Assembly (NCBI RefSeq): GCF_002843175.1
Contig: NZ_PJEO01000019.1
Location: 1-33,670, forward strand
Length of the DNA stretch: 33,670 nucleotides
Direction: 5' to 3'
Source of the DNA: Confluentibacter flavum
Lineage (GTDB): Bacteria; Bacteroidota; Bacteroidia; Flavobacteriales; Flavobacteriaceae
The translations under genes were made by a program, and so were the position numbers. The notes beneath the pieces were generated by a model. That model saw nothing but the letters and a program-made list of their open reading frames with translations, did not search any database and had not been told where the DNA came from. Shown here piece after piece: positions 8,527 through 16,186 of the stretch (positions are counted from its first letter, which is position 1; every line of letters begins with the position of its first letter).

Positions 8527-8551
8527 TTTTTTGTCTATCTTCGACAAAAAA
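8527..8551 (+). promoter_or_regulatory. Possible GH2 promoter: -7-like TATCTTCG inside an AT-rich inverted repeat
   Basis: TATCTTCG (8536-8543) is close to the flavobacterial -7 consensus TAnnTTTG and lies 43 bp before the GH2 ATG. It sits within TTTTTTGTC / GACAAAAAA, a 9-bp inverted repeat (8527-8535 and 8543-8551). There is no good -33 TTTG at the right spacing, so the call is tentative. Apart from this and the palindrome above, the 221-bp gap shows nothing else recognisable. Confidence 0.35.
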
Positions 8552-8586
8552 TATAGTCTTCCATCAATATAAAAACGTAATCGGGC

Positions 8587-11500
8587 ATGAAAAAAATAGT
8601 TGGTTTATTTATCACTCTGGCAAGTTTTACAATGTCTGCACAGCAATCGAAATTTACGAACGTTTATTCTTTCATCGAAAATACAGCGGTATTTGAAATC
8701 AACCAGACTGAAGGTCACACGGTTTCTATTCCTTTTAAATCTGTTGATGAAGCATTAAATCTTCAGAAATCGAAGTCAGAAAATGTGCTTTCGTTGAATG
8801 GAAGGTGGAAATTCCATTTTGCCAATACTCCGGAAGGTACACCCAACGACTTTTTTAAATCAAATTTTAATGATCAAAAATGGTCTGACATCACCGTTCC
8901 CTCCAACTGGGAGATGCAGGGTTTTGGCGATCCTTTGTTCCGAAATGTTGCACACCCATTTAAATCCAATCCGCCTTTTGTTCCGCGCGAATACAACCCG
9001 ACTGGCTCATATCGCAAAACATTTACCATACCAGCAAATTGGAAAAACAACCGCATTTTTTTGCGCATGGAGAAAACCGCTTCGGCATCATTTGTATGGA
9101 TCAACGGACAGGAAGTGGGCTACAATGAAGGTGCGCAAGAGCCTGCAGAATATGATATTACCAGTTTCCTGAAACCAGGAAAAAATACCATTGCCGTCAA
9201 CGTCATTAAATATTCAGATGGTGTGTATCTCGAAAGTCAGGACTATTGGCGACTGGCTGGTATTTTCGATGATGTTTGGCTGTATGCAAAATCGGATATA
9301 CATATCTTCGATTGGTATGCCACTACCGACCTGGACGAAAACTATGAGAACGCACAACTGAATTTGCAGATTACGGTAAACAACCAATCGAAAACCGATA
9401 AACAGAACTACAAGGTTAGAACCTCGCTGTTTAATTCAGACAATGTGTTGGTTCAGAATTTTACTTCTGATGCTGTTCAAATAACTGCTGATAATAAACA
9501 AATTATTAATATGTCATCAGAAGTATTAAATCCTAAAAAGTGGACCGCAGAAACGCCCAATCTCTATCGGTTAACCATGGAATTAATAAACACTGAAGGA
9601 AAAACCGAAGAAGTAATTACGGGTCGTATTGGTTTTAAAGAGACTGAAATCCGCAATCAGGTTTTCTACCTCAATGGCAAGGCGATAAAACTTAACGGCA
9701 TCAATACGCACATGCAACACCCCACTTTGGGACATACCATGGACGAAGCCACCATCAGAAAAGATTTTGAACTGTTTAAACAATTCAATATAAATTGTGT
9801 ACGCATATCACACTATCCACCTGTAAAACGTTATCTGGAACTGGCAGACGAATATGGATTCTATATTATTGACGAAGCAGGAGTTGAAGCACATGCTACA
9901 GAATCCCTTGGCAATAATCCAGACTGGGAACCCATGTACCGCGAGCGGGTTCGCAAAATGGTATTGCACGATCGAAATCATCCATCCATTCTTTTTTGGA
10001 GTGCCGGAAACGAAAGTGGCGAAGGGAAAAATATTTGTGCCGTGATTGATGAAGGACGGAAATACGATACTACACGATATTGGATGTATGGCGGAAATGC
10101 TTTTGCGCATGACTGCGAAGAGATTATCGGGCCACGTTACCCAACACCTTTTGAACTCAAAAATCAGGTGGGGATGGTTCCTGAAAGTGTTGATTCGCGA
10201 CCATCGTTTCTGGACGAATACCTTTCGGTGGCTGGAAATGCCGGTGGCGGACTGGACGAATACTGGGATGTGATTTACCAGTACCCACGCATCATGGGCG
10301 GAGCAATTTGGGATTTCGTGAGCCCGGGTTTGCGCGAACCAGTTCGCAAATTGACAGATTCTTCCCCAAACAAGGTCGCAACCCACATCATGGGACGCGC
10401 CAAACTGGTTGCCGGACACGATGGCAAAGGCATTGATCTGAATGGTCACGATCAGTGGGTGGAAGTTTATCAGGATAAAAATATTGAAGTCTCGGGTGAT
10501 GAACTAACAGTTTCGCTTTGGATTTTTCCACGCGATTTAATGAAAATGGGCGGCACACTGCTCACCAAAGGAAACTATCAATTTGGTTTGCAGCAAAATG
10601 GTGATAACTCTCTCGATTTCTACATCAATACTGCGAGAATTTACAATTCGAGAAAAACAGTCGTCAGTGCTGAATTACCAAGCGATTGGACACAAAACTG
10701 GCATCATGTTGCAGGCATTTATAATGGGAAATCGATATCACTATATATAGACAATAAAAAGGTGGCTGAAGAACCGGTCACTGGGAACATTACCAATTTT
10801 CCTTTTCCTCTTAATGTGGGCAAGAATGCCGAGACACATGGTCAGCATACCTCCAGTTATTTGTGCGATGCCATTATCGATCAGGTGGGTATTTTCCCAG
10901 AAGCCATAGAAATCAATGATTTATTTACAGCAAAACCAGACTTGAAAAATCGTGCAGCTTTGTGGCTTGATTTTGAACAGGAGCAAAACGAAGGCGAGTT
11001 TTTCAGCTATGGAATTGGCGCGCGTACCTATGGAAGTATTTTTCCCGATCGGGTTCCGCAGCCTGAAATGTGGCAAATAAAAAAGTCGGCTCAACCCATT
11101 TCTGTAAAATGGAGCAATTCCGAAAAAATGGAAATTGAAGTGCAGAACCGAAACTTTTTTACCAATACGAATGCCTTTGAAGCACGTTGGAATCTGGAGG
11201 AAAACGGCATATCAATAGCTTCTGGAAAATTGGAGGTGGATGTTGAACCAGAAGCAAAAAAATTCTACGTGCTTCCTATCCCAAAGCTTCAGCTAAAAGC
11301 CGGTGCAACCTATTTGGTAACCGTTAGTTTTCATTCGAAAGAAGCTACACAATGGACGCCGAAAGGTTTTGAGCTGTATTGGGATCAATTGGAATTGCCA
11401 TGGATTATTCCTGCCGATAAAAAATTGGTACAGCAGCAGACCAATCCTTTAAAAGTAACAGATAATGAGCAACATTTGATGGTATCCGGAGTAAATTTCG

Positions 11501-12354
11501 ATTATACCTTTAATAAAGCCGATGGACAATTGTACTCCATGAAATACATGGGTTTAGAATTGCTGAAACAGGGAGCGCAACTCAATGTTTGGCGTGCGCC
11601 TCTGGCAAACGAACTGGACGACTGGACCGCTGGTTCAGCCAGAACGCAAGGCTACGGAACGATGGTTGCTGCTTCATGGTATGCCATCGGTCTGGATAAT
11701 ATGAATTCAAAACTTGAATCTTTTCGGGTTGAAAATAAAGATGAAAACGTCATTGTAAGTATTCGCGACATTGCTCTTTTTGGAAATTCAGGCAGGGCTG
11801 GCTTCGAAAATGAGATGATTTATACAATTTCGCCCGACGGCGACATTAGTTTACAGCACACGATTAATCCGCATGGAAGAATGCCCATGATGTTGCCACG
11901 CATCGGAACAAAATGGGTATTCAATGACCAAATGCAACATGTAGAATGGTTTGGACGTGGGCCGCAGGAGAATTACCCCGACCGCAAAACTGGGTATCGT
12001 ATTGGGCTTTATCAGTCGACAGTTGATGCCATGTTTGTACCGTATTTGATTCCTCAGGATACTGGCTTGCGCACTGACAACCACTATGTGCGACTGACAA
12101 ATGCTGAAGGAATCGGAATTGAGTTCTCGGCAGATAAACCATTCAATTTTAATACCTATAATTACAGTACCGAAAATTTGTCAAAGGCAAAATACAACTA
12201 TCAATTGATCAAATCGGATGGTGTCACATTCAATTTCGACTACCAGACTACTGGTGTAGGAGGCACGGCAATTGGGGTGCTTAATAACTATCAAACCATT
12301 CCTCAAACCATACAATTCTCAAGTTCGATAAAACCCTTTAAAATCAATAAGTAA
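8587..12354 (+). CDS. GH2 beta-galactosidase-like enzyme with an inserted LamG-like domain
   Basis: 1255 residues with a signal peptide (about 1-18, ending MSAQ), so exported. Layout: sugar-binding jelly roll (about 65-235, with PSNWEMQGFGDPLF), Ig-like domain (about 240-350), GH2 TIM barrel (about 355-590), LamG/concanavalin-like insert (about 605-775), an Ig-like domain (about 830-930), and a C-terminal beta-galactosidase small-chain domain (about 955-1250, with WFGRGPQENYPDR). The acid/base should be Glu476 (SAGNESG) and the nucleophile Glu544 (FLDEY). Beta-galactosidase is the nearest activity, but GH2 specificity varies. GC content is well above neighbouring genes (32/60 in line 10321 against 19/60 in line 17281), suggesting transfer. 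It stands alone on its transcript. Confidence 0.92.
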   Translation: MKKIVGLFITLASFTMSAQQSKFTNVYSFIENTAVFEINQTEGHTVSIPFKSVDEALNLQKSKSENVLSLNGRWKFHFANTPEGTPNDFFKSNFNDQKWSDITVPSNWEMQGFGDPLFRNVAHPFKSNPPFVPREYNPTGSYRKTFTIPANWKNNRIFLRMEKTASASFVWINGQEVGYNEGAQEPAEYDITSFLKPGKNTIAVNVIKYSDGVYLESQDYWRLAGIFDDVWLYAKSDIHIFDWYATTDLDENYENAQLNLQITVNNQSKTDKQNYKVRTSLFNSDNVLVQNFTSDAVQITADNKQIINMSSEVLNPKKWTAETPNLYRLTMELINTEGKTEEVITGRIGFKETEIRNQVFYLNGKAIKLNGINTHMQHPTLGHTMDEATIRKDFELFKQFNINCVRISHYPPVKRYLELADEYGFYIIDEAGVEAHATESLGNNPDWEPMYRERVRKMVLHDRNHPSILFWSAGNESGEGKNICAVIDEGRKYDTTRYWMYGGNAFAHDCEEIIGPRYPTPFELKNQVGMVPESVDSRPSFLDEYLSVAGNAGGGLDEYWDVIYQYPRIMGGAIWDFVSPGLREPVRKLTDSSPNKVATHIMGRAKLVAGHDGKGIDLNGHDQWVEVYQDKNIEVSGDELTVSLWIFPRDLMKMGGTLLTKGNYQFGLQQNGDNSLDFYINTARIYNSRKTVVSAELPSDWTQNWHHVAGIYNGKSISLYIDNKKVAEEPVTGNITNFPFPLNVGKNAETHGQHTSSYLCDAIIDQVGIFPEAIEINDLFTAKPDLKNRAALWLDFEQEQNEGEFFSYGIGARTYGSIFPDRVPQPEMWQIKKSAQPISVKWSNSEKMEIEVQNRNFFTNTNAFEARWNLEENGISIASGKLEVDVEPEAKKFYVLPIPKLQLKAGATYLVTVSFHSKEATQWTPKGFELYWDQLELPWIIPADKKLVQQQTNPLKVTDNEQHLMVSGVNFDYTFNKADGQLYSMKYMGLELLKQGAQLNVWRAPLANELDDWTAGSARTQGYGTMVAASWYAIGLDNMNSKLESFRVENKDENVIVSIRDIALFGNSGRAGFENEMIYTISPDGDISLQHTINPHGRMPMMLPRIGTKWVFNDQMQHVEWFGRGPQENYPDRKTGYRIGLYQSTVDAMFVPYLIPQDTGLRTDNHYVRLTNAEGIGIEFSADKPFNFNTYNYSTENLSKAKYNYQLIKSDGVTFNFDYQTTGVGGTAIGVLNNYQTIPQTIQFSSSIKPFKINK

Positions 12355-12488
12355 GCCTGATAGTAACTGGATACAACACAGCGGGTTTCAGAGCAATTTG
12401 CAAGTTCAGAGCTCGCTGGCAAGGGCAGTAACGGTGAATAGTGAAGTGGTCACGAACTCCCGAACGCTGCATACACTCAACGTTAGGC
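12355..12488. other. attC-like imperfect palindrome (possible integron recombination site)
   Basis: The stretch ends in CAACGTTAGGC (12478-12488), containing GTTAGGC, a perfect match to the attC core GTTRRRY. It begins with GCCTGAT, a degraded version of the opposite core RYYYAAC. Between them the arms are imperfectly complementary (for example AGCGGGTTTC near 12380 against GAACTCCCGAACGCT near 12461). It starts directly after the GH2 stop and ends directly before the two-gene ABC module. Degenerate, so tentative. Confidence 0.4.
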
Positions 12489-12530
12489 AAAATATGAAAT
12501 CCGTATCCAAAATGAAATTTATTGCAAAGA

Positions 12531-12812
12531 ATGTACAGTAAAGCTATTTCAAAATACTTTTTGGATATTAATATGTTCAACGTTCCTTTTTGTCTGATTT
12601 TCGGATTAATGTCTGGATTTTTATGGAGTGTAGTTGTTTTTTCTTCATATGGTATTTTAATCGGTTATTTAGGCTATCAGACTTTCAAAAAGAATGAATA
12701 TTATGCATATTATAATCTAGGATTTAAAAAAACTGACCTTTTAAAAAAAGTGTGGTTACTTAACACATCTATTTCCATTTTAATATTTCTAATCTACTTA
12801 ATATTTAGATAA
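12531..12812 (+). CDS. Small membrane protein of a two-gene ABC module
   Basis: 93 residues from the ATG at 12531; a TTG three codons earlier (12522) is possible. It has hydrophobic segments at about 15-40 (possibly two passes) and 70-92, separated by a charged loop containing FKKNEYYAYYNLGFKKTDLL. I recall similar small proteins beside a lone ABC ATPase in Bacteroidota; they may be compact permease subunits. Its stop codon abuts the ATPase start with no gap (12812/12813), which indicates a shared transcript and partnership. What is transported is unknown. Confidence 0.7.
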   Translation: MYSKAISKYFLDINMFNVPFCLIFGLMSGFLWSVVVFSSYGILIGYLGYQTFKKNEYYAYYNLGFKKTDLLKKVWLLNTSISILIFLIYLIFR

Positions 12813-13481
12813 ATGGATTTATTAAAAGTAACCAACCTTAACAAATCTTACGGAAAGAAAATAATTTTAAAGAATATCAATCTTGATTGTAAAGTTGGAG
12901 AAATAATTGGAATATTTGGTCGCAACGGAACTGGGAAATCAACGTTATTAAAACTAATATTTGGAACAGTAAAAGCTGATTCTATTCTGATAGAAATAAA
13001 TTCAGAAATCATTCCTCAAAGAAAGGTTATTTCATCAAAAAGAATAGGTTACTTACCTCAAGACACTTTTTTGCCTAAAGAACAGAGAGTTAGAGAAATA
13101 ATTCCTTTGTTTTTTCCTAATGGAGAAGAGCAAGACAAGATTTTCTATTCCCCGCAAGTATCGAGTTTTGAAAAAATAAAAGTTGGAAAATTATCTTTGG
13201 GACAATTACGCTATCTTGAGTTACTGATTATAGGAAGTCTAAGTCATCAGTTCTTAATGTTGGACGAACCGTTTTCAATGATTGAGCCTATTTACAAAGA
13301 TGTGATAAAAGGTTTACTACTCGAACTTAAAAAATCAAAAGGCATAATCTTGACTGACCATTATTATTATGACGTACTTGAGATAACAGATAAAAATTTC
13401 GTTATAAAAGATGGCAAAATATTTGAAATAAAGGACAAAAACGATTTAGTTAAGTATGAATATTTGAACTCAAATGAATAA
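12813..13481 (+). CDS. ABC transporter ATP-binding protein
   Basis: 222 residues, a single nucleotide-binding domain. Walker A is GRNGTGKST (36-44), the Q-loop Gln83 (LPQDTF), the signature LSLGQLR (127-133, with Leu in place of the usual first Gly), Walker B FLMLDEP (147-153), and the H-loop His173 (LTDHYY). All residues needed for ATP hydrolysis appear present. It should power the small membrane protein encoded immediately upstream. The pair is AT-rich, unlike the GH2 gene before it, and lies between an attC-like core and an ACCTAAC sequence, so it may have arrived as a cassette. The substrate is unknown. Confidence 0.9.
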   Translation: MDLLKVTNLNKSYGKKIILKNINLDCKVGEIIGIFGRNGTGKSTLLKLIFGTVKADSILIEINSEIIPQRKVISSKRIGYLPQDTFLPKEQRVREIIPLFFPNGEEQDKIFYSPQVSSFEKIKVGKLSLGQLRYLELLIIGSLSHQFLMLDEPFSMIEPIYKDVIKGLLLELKKSKGIILTDHYYYDVLEITDKNFVIKDGKIFEIKDKNDLVKYEYLNSNE

Positions 13482-13484
13482 TAA

Positions 13485-13533
13485 AATACTTTACCTAACA
13501 AGTACTGTGGTGAAAAACAAATAATAAAGTATT
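13485..13533. repeat. 9-bp inverted repeat after the ABC module, containing an attC-like RYYYAAC core
   Basis: AATACTTTA (13485-13493) and TAAAGTATT (13525-13533) are perfect reverse complements 31 nt apart. ACCTAAC (13493-13499) matches the attC core RYYYAAC. There is no T-run after the stem, so this is not a standard terminator. Confidence 0.45.
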
Positions 13534-13577
13534 AATTTCTCACCATTTACTTCTGACGTATCCTCATATATAAGCCC

Positions 13578-13840
13578 TTATTTTGCAATTGCAAAAGCCT
13601 GTTTCGACAGTTTATTGCATACCGCGGTCAGTGCCAGTTTTTTACTCTTACCCTTTGCAACGATCCTGATATAAATTTCCCGACAGGCTTTGTTATGCCT
13701 GCTTGCCGCAAAGCTGCACATAAACAAAACTTTCCTCAATCTACCGTTCCCCATTTTATTTATCCTTGGCCTTGAACGTACACCGCTGCCCGATTGCCTT
13801 ATAATTGGTGTCAAACCCGCATACGAACAGAGCTCTGATG
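13578..13840 (-). pseudogene. IS110-family transposase, C-terminal remnant
   Basis: The minus strand reads ASELCSYAGLTPIIRQSGSG and then residues resembling SRPRINKMGNGRLRKVLFMC, the Transposase_20 (IS116/IS110/IS902) C-terminal region, ending at TAA (13578-13580). Only about 85-90 residues remain of a protein normally over 300. Homology stops near 13840, where a DUF983 reading frame begins on the other strand, so the insertion or a later deletion joined the two. It cannot encode an active transposase. Confidence 0.8.
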
Positions 13841-14124
13841 CTAAAGGAAATATTCTATTATTTAAAATACCAGCAATAAATGATAGATGTTAGGAATGTG
13901 ATTTTAAATTCGAAAAAGAAACTGGCTTCTTTTTTGGAGCCATGTTTGTTTGTTAAGCACTTGCTGCTGCACAAATGATAGCAAGTCTTATTGTATTTTG
14001 GGTATTTATTGATTTTTCGCCTTTAAAAGTTTTCTTAATTATTACCGCTACAGCGTTTTTATTAGCCACTATTAATTATAGAATTTCTAGATCTATTTGG
14101 ATAAATTTATTTTATAAGAATTGA
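13839..14124 (+). pseudogene. DUF983 family membrane protein, 5'-truncated with two in-frame stops
   Basis: One plus-strand frame reads KGNILLFKIPAINDRC, stop, ECDFKFEKETGFFFGAMFVC, stop, then ALAAAQMIASLIVFWVF and on to NYRISRSIWINLFYKN and TGA at 14122-14124. This matches DUF983 (usual pattern RCPEC...EPGFFFGAMFVSYAL). The stops are TAG at 13891-13893, where Pro is usual, and TAA at 13954-13956, where Tyr is usual. The usual N-terminal zinc-ribbon half is largely missing, cut off at the IS110 remnant. Two nonsense changes plus truncation indicate decay. Confidence 0.75.
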
Positions 14125-14172
14125 CTTTTGAAGCTCATTTTGTTTTGAAATAAGGTAGAGCTGTAATTAAAC

Positions 14173-14202
14173 GATTGCTTCGCTGTTCCTATTCGCAATG
14201 AC
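14173..14202. repeat. Dispersed GATTGCTTC...CGCAATGAC repeat, copy 1
   Basis: GATTGCTTCG (14173-14182) and CGCAATGAC (14194-14202) are the reverse complement of the GTCATTGCGA...GAAGCAATC element at 32987-33010. Such elements are common between genes in flavobacteria. The remainder of the gap to 14281 shows nothing else recognisable. Confidence 0.7.
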
Positions 14203-14281
14203 GATATTTCTATAATATATAATGTCATTCCAAAATATCTCTGAGAGTAATTTGTTTGTCATCTTCCAAAACCCAAAAATA

Positions 14282-15145
14282 TTATTTCTCATGTTGCTTT
14301 ATATATGTTGAAGGAGAGCATTTCATAATTAATTTAAACTTTCTGTTAAAATTAGAAATATTATTAAAACCAGATTCGTAGCATATCTCGTTAATATTAT
14401 ATTTGTTTTCGATCAATAGTTTACAGGCATAACCTATTCTAATTTCTGTTATATATTTAGAAAAGGTTTTACTGTTTACTCTCTTAAAAAACCGGCTAAA
14501 AGCAGAGGAATTCATATGTGCTATATCGGCAACACATTGCAGAGTAATTTCCTTCTTAAAGTTCTTAAATATATATGCATAAACTTTATCTAAGGTCTCA
14601 TTTTTATTTATTCTGAATGAATTGACATATCCTTCACTAGCTAATAACTTATAGTCTTTATGCCTAGACAATTTGTTAAGAATCATTAAAAACTTTATAG
14701 ATTTATCAAACCCCTCAAGCTCTGACATTTCTTGAATTTCTTCAATTGTTTCTTTGTCAATTTTTAGAAATTTAATCCCAAATTGAGCCCTATTGAAAAG
14801 GTCTAAAATATGTGACATTTCTGACGTATGAAAAAAAGTGTTTCCTAAATAGTTTTTTTTGAAATGAACCCCTATATTTCTAGCCAAAAGGCTGGAGTCC
14901 TTTTTAAAATATTTTTCATCATTTAACCACATATGTGGCAAGTTTTCTCCAATTAAAATAAGTTCCCCAGGTTCGAATTTTTCTATACTATCACCTATAA
15001 AACGGGTGCCCTCACTTTCTAAATTAAGCCCAAGTTCTAGCTCTGGGTGATAATGCCATATTTTTAAAAAATAAGGCATTTTATTAACCTGAGTGCTAAA
15101 AGAAGTATTATCTAAACAGCTTCTGTCTATAAAATGAAGTTTCAT
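14282..15145 (-). CDS. AraC-family transcriptional regulator with N-terminal cupin domain
   Basis: 287 residues, cytoplasmic. The N-terminal part (about 1-140) looks like a cupin-type effector domain (KIWHYHPELELGLNLES, then EPGELILIGENLPHMW). The C-terminal 95 residues carry two helix-turn-helix motifs of the AraC/XylS type, including CVADIAHMNSSAFSRFFKR and NEICYESGFNNISNFNRKFK. It is divergent from the SusC gene, so it probably senses a sugar and controls the utilisation locus, replacing the hybrid two-component or sigma/anti-sigma control seen in many such loci. The inducer is unknown. Its promoter could not be placed with confidence. Confidence 0.92.
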   Translation of the reverse strand: MKLHFIDRSCLDNTSFSTQVNKMPYFLKIWHYHPELELGLNLESEGTRFIGDSIEKFEPGELILIGENLPHMWLNDEKYFKKDSSLLARNIGVHFKKNYLGNTFFHTSEMSHILDLFNRAQFGIKFLKIDKETIEEIQEMSELEGFDKSIKFLMILNKLSRHKDYKLLASEGYVNSFRINKNETLDKVYAYIFKNFKKEITLQCVADIAHMNSSAFSRFFKRVNSKTFSKYITEIRIGYACKLLIENKYNINEICYESGFNNISNFNRKFKLIMKCSPSTYIKQHEK

Positions 15146-15689
15146 AAAAAGTTTTTAATAAAAAGCTAATTGCAACTAGAAAAATAGTAAATTGATTTTA
15201 TATCGAGAGAAAATAAGATAAAAAAAACACTTTAGTTAAAAAAATATCTTTTAAATACTCTGCTTATTCATTTTCATGCAGTTCAAATAGAATAGCGAAA
15301 AACATTATAAATTGGCATTTGGGATTGATATATAATCCTTATAAAGCCGCTTTTATATCAATATAGACTTTTTAAATAAACTTCAAACACTTTTTGTTTC
15401 TAGTCTTGAATTCTATTTTTTCTTCAAATGGTAAAAATTATTAATGAAATTCAAATATAGATTCAGTATTAGACTATGTATGGTTTTTAAAGTCCGCAAT
15501 TTTCATAAAATTCAAATAATATAATCTATAGGATTTTATGCTTAATATGTTTAATATACTGTTCACTTTTACTTATAGGGCAAAAAAAGTATCAATAATG
15601 GTCAAATTTTTAGAAGAAATGCCTTTTGATAAGTTGTATAATTGTAATACTGCTCATTAAGAGTAGTTAAAGTAAAGTGCGGTAAAAAA
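15146..15689. other. Gene-free stretch between the AraC regulator and the ECF remnant
   Basis: Very AT-rich with no open frame I can support. It should contain the promoter of the minus-strand AraC gene. A short plus-strand frame near 15597-15659 (MVKFLEEMPFDKLYN...) matches nothing I recognise. Confidence 0.5.
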
Positions 15690-15868
15690 GTGAATATAAA
15701 ATGTGTTGTAAAAAATATAAGTTCCATTAATGAAAAATTGGTATCTGCTTTAAGACAGGGCAATGAATTGGCTATAAAATATTGTTTAATACCTATTATA
15801 AATCATTATTGACCATTATCGCAACTTACATAATGTCAACAAAATTTAATGCCATTATGAACAAATGA
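15690..15868 (+). pseudogene. ECF sigma factor, decayed N-terminal fragment
   Basis: One frame reads NEKLVSALRQGNELAIKY; near 15778-15783 the match shifts by one base into a second frame reading LFNTYYKSLLTIIATYIMST, ending at TGA 15866-15868. Together they match the region-2 start of Bacteroidota ECF sigma factors (pattern: NE.L..AL..GNE.AF..LF..YY..L). The rest of the gene is absent. ECF genes often precede SusC genes, where they partner an anti-sigma factor and an STN-bearing SusC; the SusC here has no STN domain. Read by eye, so the frameshift point is approximate. Confidence 0.55.
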
Positions 15869-15926
15869 GAAAATTTGTAACTTACAACTTCCGCTAAATT
15901 ATTTGTTTATAATAGCCTTCATGTGT

Positions 15927-16013
15927 GGTTTACAACAATGTAAGAGCATACAAATAACGTTTCTTATAGCACTTAGAGTTATTAAGGGAGGATTAAAACT
16001 CTTATTGTAAACG
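15927..16013. repeat. Imperfect inverted repeat upstream of susC
   Basis: GTTTACAA (15928-15935) followed by TAAGAG (15941-15946) reappears inverted as CTCTTA (about 16000-16004) followed by TTGTAAAC (16005-16012). Both arms therefore carry the same two blocks in mirror order around about 55-70 nt. It lies about 175-260 bp upstream of the SusC start and could be a regulator binding region or an old element end. The remaining sequence to 16186 is AT-rich with no clear -33/-7 pair. Confidence 0.45.
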
Positions 16014-16186
16014 GTTCTAGCAATAATTACTAATTAAAATGGTAATATTTTTTATAAACACTAATAAAATAAATGCCTATGACAAAAAATTAAAACAAAT
16101 GAAATTAACTCAATAATATTCGATGAGGCAACCAACACTTTCGAGTATTAAATTTTTTTAACTAAACTAAATATTTATACTAAACT

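Noticed and set aside
9808-10449. 213-codon open frame on the minus strand inside the GH2 gene
   Set aside because: It lies wholly opposite a well-supported catalytic domain, its translation resembles no family, and such frames are expected opposite a GC-richer gene.
12344-12580. Minus-strand frame of 78 codons over the attC-like palindrome
   Set aside because: No recognisable protein features, and it crosses the GH2 end and the start of the ABC module.
13690-13893. 67-codon plus-strand frame across the IS110/DUF983 junction
   Set aside because: Its first part is antisense to the IS110 remnant; only the last 18 or so residues are real DUF983 sequence, so it is an artefact of the junction.
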